Of a stretch of DNA of 64,000 bases, positions 34,532 through 42,695 are shown one piece after another. The notes beneath the pieces are model-generated. The model was not told where the DNA came from, ran no database searches, and saw only the letters and a program-made list of their open reading frames with translations. This stretch comes from VGMA01 sp964655475. Its GTDB lineage: Bacteria > Chlamydiota > Chlamydiia > Chlamydiales > VGMA01. The position numbers and the translations under genes were made by a program. The first letter of the stretch is position 1. Every line of letters begins with the position of its first letter. Location of the stretch: the NCBI GenBank assembly GCA_964655475.1, contig CAZZMO010000005.1:49654-113653 (forward strand). The letters run 5' to 3'.

Positions 34532-35176
34532 ATGAAAGCTGCCGTTATTTTGTCAGGTTGTGGTGTCTTTGATGGTTCAGAAATTCAAGAGGCTGTTTTA
34601 TGTCTACTTGCCCTTCGTGAACATGGCTATACCTATGACTGTTTTGCCCCAGATCAAGAGATGGTAGCCGTTTCTCACCTGAGCCAAAAACCAGGCTCTT
34701 CAAGAAATGTTTTAGAAGAATCAGCGAGGATTGCACGTGGTAAGATTCAAGAAATCTCGAAGCTCGACTCTACAGAATATGATCTCCTAGTTCTTCCGGG
34801 TGGAATGGGAGTTGGAAAGAATTGGAGCAATTTTTTAGAGGCAGGAGAGGCTTTAGAAGTGATCCCCTCTCTTAAAAAAGTCGTCGAAAACTTTTTTGAT
34901 GAGAAAAAGCCCATCGTTGCAATCTGCATGGCGACTATTATTTTAGCAAAAGTACTTCAAACGAAAGGCTCCTTCAAACTGACCATGGGACGACGTCCAG
35001 AAAACATCTCCATGCTCCAAAAACTCGGTATGCAGCCCGTGCCAAAGCATGGTCATGAAATGGTTCAAGATGGAAATCTTTTCACAGCACCAGCTTATTA
35101 TGAAGCCTCTTCTATAGAAGAAATCTATCAATCACTAAAGGCAATTTTTCATGCGCTGGAACACAAGTGTTGTTAG
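34532..35176 (+). CDS. elbB: ElbB-like DJ-1/PfpI-superfamily protein (glyoxalase-like)
   Basis: This 214-residue protein begins AVILSGCGVFDGSEIQEAV, the ElbB signature, and has LLVLPGGMGVGKN and AICMATIILAK with the nucleophile-elbow Cys. The E. coli homologue (ElbB, also called GlxIII-like or SCRP-27A) was linked to early isoprenoid synthesis. Here its last 26 bases overlap the start of ispG, so translation is coupled to an enzyme of exactly that pathway. The context supports the old genetic link; the chemical role remains unsettled. Confidence 0.88.
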   Translation: MKAAVILSGCGVFDGSEIQEAVLCLLALREHGYTYDCFAPDQEMVAVSHLSQKPGSSRNVLEESARIARGKIQEISKLDSTEYDLLVLPGGMGVGKNWSNFLEAGEALEVIPSLKKVVENFFDEKKPIVAICMATIILAKVLQTKGSFKLTMGRRPENISMLQKLGMQPVPKHGHEMVQDGNLFTAPAYYEASSIEEIYQSLKAIFHALEHKCC

Positions 35177-36662
35177 GATTGGAAATGTCGAAGTAGGAAG
35201 CGACAATCCTATCAGACTCCAATCGATGACGACATCAAACACGAGAGATATCGAAGCAACAGCAGAGCAGATCATCCGCTTAGCTGATGCAGGATGTGAA
35301 ATTGCAAGGGTTACTGTCCAAGGGAAGAAAGAGGCAGAAGCATGTGAAGGGATCAAGAACTATCTCGTTAGAAAAGGGTATACCATCCCCCTTGTAGCAG
35401 ATATCCATTTCTATCCACCAGCTGCGCTCTTAGTAGCTGAATTTGTTGATAAAGTGCGGATCAACCCAGGAAACTTTGTCGATAGAAGAGCGAGCTTTAA
35501 AGTCATCGAATATGATGATGAAACCTACCAAAGAGAAGTGGAAAGAATTGAAGAAGGTTTCTTTCCCCTCGTAGAAAAATGTAAAAAAAGGGGAATCGCG
35601 ATGAGGATTGGGACCAACCACGGATCCCTTTCTGATCGGATCATGAACCGCTATGGAGATACCCCTTTTGGAATGGTCGAATCTGCATTTGAATTCGCCC
35701 GCATTTGCCGTAAGTATGACTACCACAATTTCCTCTTTTCGATGAAGGCGAGCAATACTCTTGTAATGATCGAAGCCTATCGCCTATTAGCAGATGAAAT
35801 GGAGAAAATGGGTTGGAATTATCCTCTCCACCTTGGAGTAACAGAAGCAGGAGATGGAGAAGATGGAAGAGTGAAATCAGCCATCGGCATTGGAACCCTC
35901 CTGTTGGAGGGGCTCGGAGACACCATACGGGTCTCATTAACAGAAGATCCATGGTATGAAATAGATCCATGCCAGCGCCTTTCTCGCCTTAAACCTGAAA
36001 AAAGAAGAAGAAGAGAGACGAGAAAAATCACCCTTCCCAAAGATTTCATTGATGGGACCGTCATTACATCTGATGCGGAGTGGAAAGCTCTCAAAGGGGC
36101 CATGGTAGTAGAGATCAAGCCAGGCGAATTAGATGCCGCTCGCGAGTTCATCGCTGCAATTGATCAGCCCGTCATCTTGAAAAAGCGCTATGATGTGAGT
36201 GAAGAGGATCTCGTGATCCAAGCTTCAGCTGAGCTCGGATCCCTTTTAGTGGATGGATATGGAGAAGGACTCTGGATTGAAGGTCCTTATTCTAAAGAGT
36301 TGATTAACTCACTCTCTTTCAGCATATTGCAAGGCGTTCGAAAAAGAAGCATCAAAACAGAATTCATTGCCTGCCCTAGTTGTGGTCGAACTCTCTTTGA
36401 TCTTCAGTCAGTGACCAAGAGGATCCGCGCCAAAACAGCCCACCTACCTGGTGTGAAAATTGCCATCATGGGATGCATTGTGAATGGACCTGGCGAAATG
36501 GCAGATGCCGATTTTGGCTATGTAGGATCTCTTCCCCATAAGATTGACCTCTACGTTGGGAAGAAGTGTGTCGAAAAGCACATCGATGAAAATGAAGCAG
36601 ATGAAAGGCTCATAGACCTCATCAAGTCTCATGGGAAGTGGATTGAGCCAGCTCTTGTTTAG
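35151..36662 (+). CDS. ispG: 4-hydroxy-3-methylbut-2-enyl diphosphate synthase (IspG/GcpE) with interdomain insert
   Basis: This 503-residue enzyme catalyses the reductive ring opening of MEcPP in the MEP isoprenoid pathway. It has a TIM barrel (about 1-280; PIRLQSMTTSNTRD, VRINPGNF) and a C-terminal 4Fe-4S domain with Cys408 and Cys411 (CPSCGRT), Cys442 and Glu449 (GCIVNGPGE). About 138 residues more precede the cluster than in E. coli IspG (372 residues). This marks the plant/chlamydia-type insert, though it is shorter than in Chlamydia GcpE as I recall. Its 3' end overlaps the convergent rarA by 41 bases. Confidence 0.95.
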   Translation: MRWNTSVVRIGNVEVGSDNPIRLQSMTTSNTRDIEATAEQIIRLADAGCEIARVTVQGKKEAEACEGIKNYLVRKGYTIPLVADIHFYPPAALLVAEFVDKVRINPGNFVDRRASFKVIEYDDETYQREVERIEEGFFPLVEKCKKRGIAMRIGTNHGSLSDRIMNRYGDTPFGMVESAFEFARICRKYDYHNFLFSMKASNTLVMIEAYRLLADEMEKMGWNYPLHLGVTEAGDGEDGRVKSAIGIGTLLLEGLGDTIRVSLTEDPWYEIDPCQRLSRLKPEKRRRRETRKITLPKDFIDGTVITSDAEWKALKGAMVVEIKPGELDAAREFIAAIDQPVILKKRYDVSEEDLVIQASAELGSLLVDGYGEGLWIEGPYSKELINSLSFSILQGVRKRSIKTEFIACPSCGRTLFDLQSVTKRIRAKTAHLPGVKIAIMGCIVNGPGEMADADFGYVGSLPHKIDLYVGKKCVEKHIDENEADERLIDLIKSHGKWIEPALV

Positions 36663-37860
36663 ACTGGCGAAGCTTTTCAAAGTAATCGAGTCTCTTCTTT
36701 AGATCCCTTTCGAATCCCCGCTCTACTGGTTGATAGTAGGACCTCGGCTCCATACCATCAGGGAAGTAGTTTTGCCCTGAAAAGGCATGTTCTAGATCAT
36801 GATCATATTGATATCCCTTTCCATACCCCATTTGTTTCATTAGCTTTGTAGGAGCATTCATGATCTCTTTGGGAGGGGTGAGATGGGTGGTTTTCTCCGC
36901 ATCCTGTTTAGCTTGATTGTAGGCGGTGTAGACAGCATTACTTTTAGGAGAGAGGGCAAGGTAGACAACCACATTTGCAAGAAGGAGGTCTCCCTCAGGA
37001 GAGCCCATTTTTTCAAACGCTTGCATCGCAGAAGTAACATAGGGTAGTAGATGGGGATCGCTAAGACCGATATCTTCAACACTGATCCTGATCAGGCGGC
37101 GAAAGAGGTAGAGGGGGTCTTCCCCACCATGGAGCATTCTCGCTAAGATATAGAGAGCGGCGTTAGGATCAGATCCACGGATCGCTTTATGAAGAGCGGA
37201 GATCCACATGTAGCGATCATCGCCAGACCTGTCGTAGCGAGGGGTAGAGGCGCCAATTTCTTCTTGAAATAAGATTCTATTTTCGAGAAGGTGGATGAGA
37301 TGTCTCCCATCTCCACCACTTTTTTCGATGAGAGAGAGTTTGTCATCTTCTGTCAGGTTCAGGTCCTTATGAAGGGATGAGCATTTTTGAATGATGTGCT
37401 CTAGTGCTACTTTGTCTAATGGCTGAATGGGAAGAACTCTCACCCTGGAAAGGATCGCCTTATTGAGGGCAAAAGAGGGGTTTTCAGTCGTAGCTCCTAC
37501 TAAGATGAGTTCCCCTTTTTCAACAAGGGGAAGGAAAAAATCCTGCTGCGACTTATTGAGGCGGTGGATCTCATCGACGAAGAGGATGATCTGCTCAGAA
37601 AATAGGGGGCGTGAGGCTCTTTCTTCAAAGTGTTTCTTGAGCTCTGTCAGACTCCCTTTAGTTGCACTGAAGATGTAATAACTTTGTGAAAACGATCGGA
37701 TGTAGATATTGGCGATGGAGGTTTTCCCAGAACCAGGAGGGCCCCATAAAAGAAAAGAGATCGGGCGCTTGGCCGCGATACTCTTTTCTAAAACATCAAT
37801 GGTTTCTTTTTGTCCGAAGAGCTCTTTAAAGAGGGTGGGTCTCAGTTGTTCAGTCAGCAA
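36622..37860 (-). CDS. rarA: Replication-associated recombination protein A (RarA/MgsA AAA+ ATPase)
   Basis: This 412-residue AAA+ protein has Walker A LWGPPGSGKTS, Walker B ILFVDEIHRLNKSQQD and sensor 1 VGATTENPSF. The C-terminal region carries the RarA-specific clamp-loader-like part (GGEDPLYLFRRLIR, IMNAPTKLMKQMGYGKGYQYDHD). RarA acts at stalled replication forks. It overlaps ispG convergently and the upstream permease gene by 11 bases. Family assignment is certain. Confidence 0.96.
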   Translation of the reverse strand: MLTEQLRPTLFKELFGQKETIDVLEKSIAAKRPISFLLWGPPGSGKTSIANIYIRSFSQSYYIFSATKGSLTELKKHFEERASRPLFSEQIILFVDEIHRLNKSQQDFFLPLVEKGELILVGATTENPSFALNKAILSRVRVLPIQPLDKVALEHIIQKCSSLHKDLNLTEDDKLSLIEKSGGDGRHLIHLLENRILFQEEIGASTPRYDRSGDDRYMWISALHKAIRGSDPNAALYILARMLHGGEDPLYLFRRLIRISVEDIGLSDPHLLPYVTSAMQAFEKMGSPEGDLLLANVVVYLALSPKSNAVYTAYNQAKQDAEKTTHLTPPKEIMNAPTKLMKQMGYGKGYQYDHDLEHAFSGQNYFPDGMEPRSYYQPVERGFERDLKKRLDYFEKLRQSKQELAQSTSHET

Positions 37861-39286
37861 GTTCGACAGGAATCCTTTCTTGCTGTTTCCAGCTTGGGTG
37901 TTTACAGGAGTAGATGATCAGAGGGATTATGCTCATCGCAACAAGTCCTATGATTAAGAAAGATTCATAGAAAGCAAGCGATCCAACATTGATCTGTGAT
38001 GGAGGTACGAAGACGAGAAAGAGGGCAAATACAGAAGCAATCATCCCAAGAGTTGCTACGAACCAAATCCCTTTGTGCGGGTGGGGGATGCTATAGGCTC
38101 TAGGAACCGTAGGGTGAGAGTAGCGTAGTCTAATTGCCGCGGCAAACATCATAATATACATCACGAGATAAATCTGGGTGCTCAGTGCGCTTAAAATCCA
38201 ATAGGAGCTACTGAGACTTGGCATGAAGAGGAACACCCCTGCAGCCAGCGTGACAATGATAGCCTGAAAGAACAATAAATTAACAGGGACACCTTTCTTA
38301 TTTTGTACTTGGAAGATAGGAGGCAGATTCCCATGAATCGAAGTAGTGTAGAGGGCTTTAACGGGGCCAATGATCCATGAGTTCACCTCAGCAATCGCAC
38401 CATAAATGAGAAGAAGTCCAAGAACAGGAACAAGCCATGTCAATTGATAACCAGCGAGGAAGATCCTTAGAGCTTCCATCAGTCCAGATACTAAGCTGAT
38501 GCTTTCTTTCGGAATGACAATACCGATCGCAAGAGCTCCTAACATGAGGAGGAAAAATACAATCCCTGCTGCCATAATGATCGAGCGGGGGTAGTTTTTT
38601 TGTGGGTTTTGCACTTCAGAGGCATATCCAGAGGAGACCTCAAGACCTGCAAAGGCGAGGAAGAGCCCCCCTAAGAAGACAATATTATCGAGACTATCGA
38701 GTTTAGGAATCAGAGCGCTTGGTGAAAACTCGAGGTGGAGTGGTTTTCCCCCAAGGATCCAGACGGTTGCAAGTAAAATCAAAAACGCTCCAGGAACAAT
38801 TGTCCCTGCAATAACACCAATCGTGCTGAAAAGGGAAGAGGTCTTAATTCCGAGGTAATTTAGTAGAGTCATCCCCCAAAATCCCACTAATATGACGGAT
38901 AGAACAAAAGCTTTGCTCTCAGCGAGTGGTGGGTAAAAAACATATCCTAGTGTGGTCGCAACGAAAGCAAGAATCGCTGGATACCAGGTCACATTGTGAA
39001 CCCACTGCATCCAGATCGCAAAGAATCCCCATTTGTCACCGAAAGCTTCCCGTACCCATATGTAGATACCACCCGATTTAGGCCATCCCGTCGCTAATTC
39101 AGCTGATACCAATGCTGAGGGGATGAGGAAGAAAATCGCAACTATAGCGAAGAAGAAAATGGCGCTATATCCATATTCGGCGATAAGAGGGAGGTTTCTC
39201 AAACTAGCCATGATCGAGACGTTCAGCATGACTAAAACGAACGTACTAATGACCCTCTTAGGGCCTGCTTTACTAGAGATTTCCAC
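37850..39286 (-). CDS. APC-superfamily amino-acid antiporter (glutamate/GABA type)
   Basis: This 478-residue protein has about 12 transmembrane helices. The early sequence NLPLIAEYGYSAIFFF and the helix 2-3 block LATGWPKSGGIYIWVREAFGDKWGFFA are typical of the GadC/glutamate:GABA antiporter branch. Helix 6 has AFAGLEVSSGYASEV. Such carriers exchange amino acids with related amines or amino acids, plausible for scavenging from the host. It shares an 11-base overlap with rarA downstream. The exact substrate pair is not determinable. Confidence 0.88.
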   Translation of the reverse strand: MEISSKAGPKRVISTFVLVMLNVSIMASLRNLPLIAEYGYSAIFFFAIVAIFFLIPSALVSAELATGWPKSGGIYIWVREAFGDKWGFFAIWMQWVHNVTWYPAILAFVATTLGYVFYPPLAESKAFVLSVILVGFWGMTLLNYLGIKTSSLFSTIGVIAGTIVPGAFLILLATVWILGGKPLHLEFSPSALIPKLDSLDNIVFLGGLFLAFAGLEVSSGYASEVQNPQKNYPRSIIMAAGIVFFLLMLGALAIGIVIPKESISLVSGLMEALRIFLAGYQLTWLVPVLGLLLIYGAIAEVNSWIIGPVKALYTTSIHGNLPPIFQVQNKKGVPVNLLFFQAIIVTLAAGVFLFMPSLSSSYWILSALSTQIYLVMYIMMFAAAIRLRYSHPTVPRAYSIPHPHKGIWFVATLGMIASVFALFLVFVPPSQINVGSLAFYESFLIIGLVAMSIIPLIIYSCKHPSWKQQERIPVELAD

Positions 39287-39354
39287 ACTGACTCCAGAGA
39301 TTGCTGTTTTTCTGAGACGTTACTTCATCAGGTGTTTTAAATAAATAATATTTT

Positions 39355-39681
39355 TTAATTAGCATCAGCAATAATACTGGAATGTTCATCAATCCAGCGC
39401 ATGATGTCTCTAGACTCATAAAGGTATTGGCCTTTGTAGTAAAGGCAAGGTACTTGCTGCTTTCCACCGCGAGAGATCAGCTCATTCATAGCCGCTGCAT
39501 CATTGGAGATATCTTTAACTTTAACCATTTTATGTTGACTGCGGAGATGTTCGATCACTTTCATGCAGTAGGGACAGCCTGGCCTTGAAAAAAGGTACAT
39601 TTCCTCAGAACCGGAGGATCTCGATTTTGCGTTCAGTGGAAGCACGATCACGGCGGCCAAAATAAGTAAAATTCTCAACAT
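39355..39681 (-). CDS. Exported glutaredoxin-like protein
   Basis: This 108-residue protein has an N-terminal signal peptide (LLILAAVIVLPLNAKS) followed by a glutaredoxin fold with the redox site CPYC (Cys36, Cys39), the cis-Pro block QQVPCLY and a late ES-DIMRWI. Cytosolic glutaredoxins reduce disulfides with glutathione; an exported form would act on envelope disulfides, which matter for the cysteine-cross-linked chlamydial cell envelope. AAGGAG sits seven bases before the ATG. The neighbouring gene is divergent. Confidence 0.88.
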   Translation of the reverse strand: MLRILLILAAVIVLPLNAKSRSSGSEEMYLFSRPGCPYCMKVIEHLRSQHKMVKVKDISNDAAAMNELISRGGKQQVPCLYYKGQYLYESRDIMRWIDEHSSIIADAN

Positions 39682-39735
39682 ATTTTTCTCCTTTCAAGAG
39701 AGAGTAGCAGATAGAGTTTTTACTTAGGTAGTTTA

Positions 39736-39765
39736 TTGATTATAATCCGACTGGTTTTTTATAAT
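39736..39765 (+). promoter_or_regulatory. Promoter for the U-box-like/prolyl-hydroxylase gene
   Basis: TTGATT at 39736-39741 and a perfect TATAAT at 39760-39765 have an 18-base spacer. Transcription should start near 39772, 20 bases before the ATG at 39792. Confidence 0.65.
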
Positions 39766-39791
39766 AGCATAGATTTCAACGAGTTAATAAT

Positions 39792-41246
39792 ATGAATGGT
39801 ATAAGTTTTTCTTCAAATTCAATATTTGGTTCTTCAGCTTCTTTCCATATGCCCCAGCAGGGTAGGGTGTTCAGGAGTCTCTTTTTTTTGTGGTGCGCAG
39901 TGTGTTTTTTTTCTCAATATAGAGTAAAAGCCCACTCTTTTTCTGCTGTCTTTCCTCATAAAACGCCCGATCTACCAAAAGATCTATTTCATTCGCTATT
40001 ATTCTGTGAAATAGAAGAAAAAAGTGTGCTGACTCCCTATGGAGCGCCTATATTTGATGAAAGTTTTCTTCAATCAGAGTGGGAGCGAATAGAAAAAGCC
40101 CCCTTTTCAGAAAGGGAATTATTGGTTTTCATCAATGACGTCTCTTCGAGTGTTGAAAAGAAGAAGTATTTTGGCAGAGTTGTTCGTAAGTTATTCGATT
40201 TTAAGGAAGCGAATTTTTTTTCCAATGAAGTGAGAGAAAGATGTAAAACCTTTTTAGCTGATGCCCCCGAAGTGTTTCGCTCTTTTGTCCTAGATATGCT
40301 CACCTATTTTGTAAAAACACATAGAGGATATTTTGAGGATCTATCTGCTATGCTCAAGTTTTCCGAGCTTTTGCCGCTACATCAAGCCTATATTGTTATG
40401 AATCTATTCATAAATAGGGACTTTTTAGAGTTTCGACAATCTTTTAGGGAATATTTCTCTCATTGTTCCGAAGAAGAGAAAAAAATTTTATTACAAAATG
40501 TACCAAAAAAATCGATCGATGGCATTAAACCCTATCTAAACAGTGATGAGATTCCTCTTATCGAGAGGGAGTGTCTTTCTAGACCAGATAAAAGTGGTGC
40601 AGAAATTCTTCAGGAGGAACCCTTAATTTATCTATATAGAGAAGTGCTAAACGCTACTCAAATAAATACGATTATTAACACAATCAAACTAGATAGTTTT
40701 AAAGAAGCTGAATCTATAAATTCAAATGGAGCAAAAGGGTATTCAAGGATCGCAAAAATAACCCCCTTGGATGGTTTTTCTGAGTTAGAGGAGATGATCT
40801 TTCATATTTTTGAAACTAGACTGAGAGTTAGTAGGGAAAATGTAGAAGGTTTAGATCTCGTTTATTATCCAGAGAGAGTAGGTCGTTTTAATGCCCACTA
40901 TGATGCTTTTGATGACTCTTTAATGGAAAAAAGATGTTTAATTCAAAGACGGGCTACGGCTATTTTTTATCTAAATAGCGTTAAAAAGGGTGGTGAAACC
41001 GTATTTCAGAAGGTTTTTATCACTCCTGAAGAAGGCTCTTTACTCTTTTTTGAAAATATAGACCTAAATGGTAATCCTGTAAACGAACATGCCGGGCATC
41101 CAACCATGGATCCAGTGGGGAAATGGATTGTGGTGGCTCATATTTTGAAGTCTTTTGAAGAGCGAACAGAAAAAGAAAAATACTGCGCTAAACCTGGATC
41201 TTCTTTTGCAAAAAAAATCGATTTTGAAGGCTTTTTTCAAAATTAA
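39792..41246 (+). CDS. Putative fusion of U-box-like N-terminus and prolyl 4-hydroxylase (2OG-Fe(II) dioxygenase) domain
   Basis: This 484-residue protein ends in a clear prolyl 4-hydroxylase domain (about 275-455). It has the iron ligands His369 and Asp371 (AHYDAF), His433 (EHAGHP), the oxoglutarate-binding Lys444 (GKW) and the conserved block YLNSVKKGGETVF. Residues about 60-112 (DLPKDLFHSLL, VLTPYGAPIFDESFL) resemble a degenerate U-box, the E2-binding fold of some ubiquitin ligases. A hydrophobic stretch lies at about 28-41. The middle (about 115-270) is helical and unrecognised. The gene has its own strong promoter. A host-directed effector that hydroxylates proline is an attractive inference. 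The hydroxylase call is firm, the U-box call is not. Confidence 0.8.
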   Translation: MNGISFSSNSIFGSSASFHMPQQGRVFRSLFFLWCAVCFFSQYRVKAHSFSAVFPHKTPDLPKDLFHSLLFCEIEEKSVLTPYGAPIFDESFLQSEWERIEKAPFSERELLVFINDVSSSVEKKKYFGRVVRKLFDFKEANFFSNEVRERCKTFLADAPEVFRSFVLDMLTYFVKTHRGYFEDLSAMLKFSELLPLHQAYIVMNLFINRDFLEFRQSFREYFSHCSEEEKKILLQNVPKKSIDGIKPYLNSDEIPLIERECLSRPDKSGAEILQEEPLIYLYREVLNATQINTIINTIKLDSFKEAESINSNGAKGYSRIAKITPLDGFSELEEMIFHIFETRLRVSRENVEGLDLVYYPERVGRFNAHYDAFDDSLMEKRCLIQRRATAIFYLNSVKKGGETVFQKVFITPEEGSLLFFENIDLNGNPVNEHAGHPTMDPVGKWIVVAHILKSFEERTEKEKYCAKPGSSFAKKIDFEGFFQN

Positions 41247-41610
41247 AAAAGCTCTTTTTGTAACTAGCTTATATTTAATTATTTGCGCGCGAACTTTTTA
41301 AGATATTATAACACACTAATTATAAACAATTTAAGAAGTTTGTTAATACATTAGTTCTGTTTTTTTCAAATTTTCAATTCTTTTTTTAAAAAAATTTAAA
41401 AATATTTTGATTCATAAAACAGCCCTCAGAATACATTCTAAGGGCTATTATTCATGTTTGTTTTCATGAGAAAATAACGAATATTTAAAAATTTTTTTTT
41501 AATAATTATTAAAATCGTATACTGAAGTTAAGAAAAAGCGAATGGATTAAACGCCTAATTGCTAAAAAACCAAAAAAACTGTTAAAAAAACTCATGAGGA
41601 GTAAAAAACC
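41247..41610. other. AT-rich intergenic region upstream of hctB
   Basis: No gene or RNA gene is apparent in these 364 bases. They contain a near-perfect hairpin at 41421-41446 (AGCCCTCAGAAT against ATTCTAAGGGCT, one mismatch). This could end the upstream transcript, although a T run is lacking on the plus side. A TATACT box at 41518-41523 follows a T tract, and GAGGAG lies before the hctB ATG. The region is long and very AT-rich compared with other gaps here, consistent with developmental regulation of hctB. Confidence 0.5.
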
Positions 41611-42003
41611 ATGGCAGTAGCAAGAAAAAAGAAGGCAGAAGCTCTAGCTATTATAGCTACAGTTGAGCCTAAGAAACCAGCAAAGCGCAGAGCAAAAAGA
41701 AAAGTAGCTGCGAAAAAGAAACCAGCTCGCAAATCAGCTCCTAGAAAAGCTGCTAAGAAGAAAGTAGCTGCTAAAAAACGCGTTGGCGCTAAGAAATCAG
41801 CTAGAAAGCCAGCTAAGAAAAGACCAGCTGCTAAAAAGAAAGCTGCAAAAAGACCAGCTAAAAAGAAGACATCAGCTAAGAAGAAGCCAGCTCGCAAGAC
41901 TTCTAAGAAGACTACTTCTAAGAGAACTGCTCGCAAAAAAGCTCCTGCAAAAGCGAAAAAAGCTCCAGCTCGCAAGAGAAGAGCCGCTGCAAAACGTCGG
42001 TAA
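41611..42003 (+). CDS. hctB: Histone H1-like protein Hc2
   Basis: This 130-residue protein consists almost wholly of Lys, Arg and Ala with Pro and Ser, in irregular repeats around KKAAKRPAKKK-type pentamers, after a short leader (about 1-20). It matches chlamydial HctB, which condenses the chromosome in late development as reticulate bodies become elementary bodies. A ribosome site (GAGGAG) lies eight bases before the ATG. In Chlamydia hctB sits near the holA-like and RsmI-like genes, which here lie 8.6 kb downstream, so the order has been opened by insertions. Low-complexity sequence makes orthology rest on composition and context. Confidence 0.92.
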   Translation: MAVARKKKAEALAIIATVEPKKPAKRRAKRKVAAKKKPARKSAPRKAAKKKVAAKKRVGAKKSARKPAKKRPAAKKKAAKRPAKKKTSAKKKPARKTSKKTTSKRTARKKAPAKAKKAPARKRRAAAKRR

Positions 42004-42009
42004 TAGTAA

Positions 42010-42612
42010 TTACTTCTGTTTTAGAGGCATAAAGCTCCTAGTTTCTAGGAGCTTTTTCATTTTTAAAGATCCCTTCGCGACTCCATATCCAATCAACGAA
42101 CCGATGAGAATATCACTCATAAAGTGTTCTTGTAGAACGATCCTCATGAGGATAATCGGCGCTGTAACACCAAAGATCACTTTCTTATAGTTGGGAAAGA
42201 TACTCGCTAAAAGTGTTGCAAGTAACATAGATACAGCAGCATGAGATGATGGAAACGAGAGGAAATCTGATCCAATATCTCCGAGGAAAAAGCCATATAG
42301 ACCCTCATTTAAGTAAACATAAGGTCTCGGTCTTCTCGCAATCATTTTGAGACATCCCACGATAAACATCGTCAAGTTGATCGTGACAAATAGGAAAAGA
42401 CAGTTGATTCTAAAACGGTTATATTTTTTAATGAGAAGCGATCCGATGAGGAGAAGCATAGAAGTTAAGAGGAGATGAAACGGGGCAAAGAGCATCGATA
42501 CATACTTCGAGCCCGCCTCAAGCCAAGAGGGGGCAATGCAATAGAGAGCCAAAATAGGATCCAAATAGAAATAGGAGAGGAGAGAGAGGAGTAGAATAAG
42601 GAAAGTAGGCAT
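42010..42612 (-). CDS. PAP2-family membrane phosphatase
   Basis: This 200-residue protein has about five to six hydrophobic helices and the three-part PAP2 signature: KMIARRPRPY, PSSHAAVSM and a third part R-x-x-x-x-x-H-x-x-x-D (RIVLQEHFMSD). Such enzymes dephosphorylate phosphatidate, undecaprenyl diphosphate or similar lipids at the membrane. It converges on hctB, with only six bases between the stops. The hctB terminator hairpin is embedded in its last codons. Substrate unknown. Confidence 0.88.
   Translation of the reverse strand: MPTFLILLLSLLSYFYLDPILALYCIAPSWLEAGSKYVSMLFAPFHLLLTSMLLLIGSLLIKKYNRFRINCLFLFVTINLTMFIVGCLKMIARRPRPYVYLNEGLYGFFLGDIGSDFLSFPSSHAAVSMLLATLLASIFPNYKKVIFGVTAPIILMRIVLQEHFMSDILIGSLIGYGVAKGSLKMKKLLETRSFMPLKQK
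42031..42057 (+). terminator. Rho-independent terminator of hctB, embedded in the PAP2 coding sequence
   Basis: AAAGCTCCTAG at 42031-42041 pairs perfectly with CTAGGAGCTTT at 42045-42055 around a TTT loop and continues into further Ts. It overlaps codons near the C-terminus of the convergent PAP2 gene. Confidence 0.85.
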
Positions 42613-42695
42613 CCAACCATTCTAGAATCTAATTGTCATATTGTAAAGAAAAGAGCTTTTGTATAAATTATTTGGCAACCAAAAGGCAGTGAGTC

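Noticed and set aside
41650..42000. Apparent DNA repeat or microsatellite in hctB
   Set aside because: The repetition reflects the Lys/Ala/Arg repeat protein itself and is irregular at DNA level; not a separate repeat element.
41592..42190. Two extra open frames over hctB (minus strand 41592-41975; plus strand 41783-42190)
   Set aside because: They are by-products of the Lys/Ala codon repeats of hctB in other frames and have no independent start signals.
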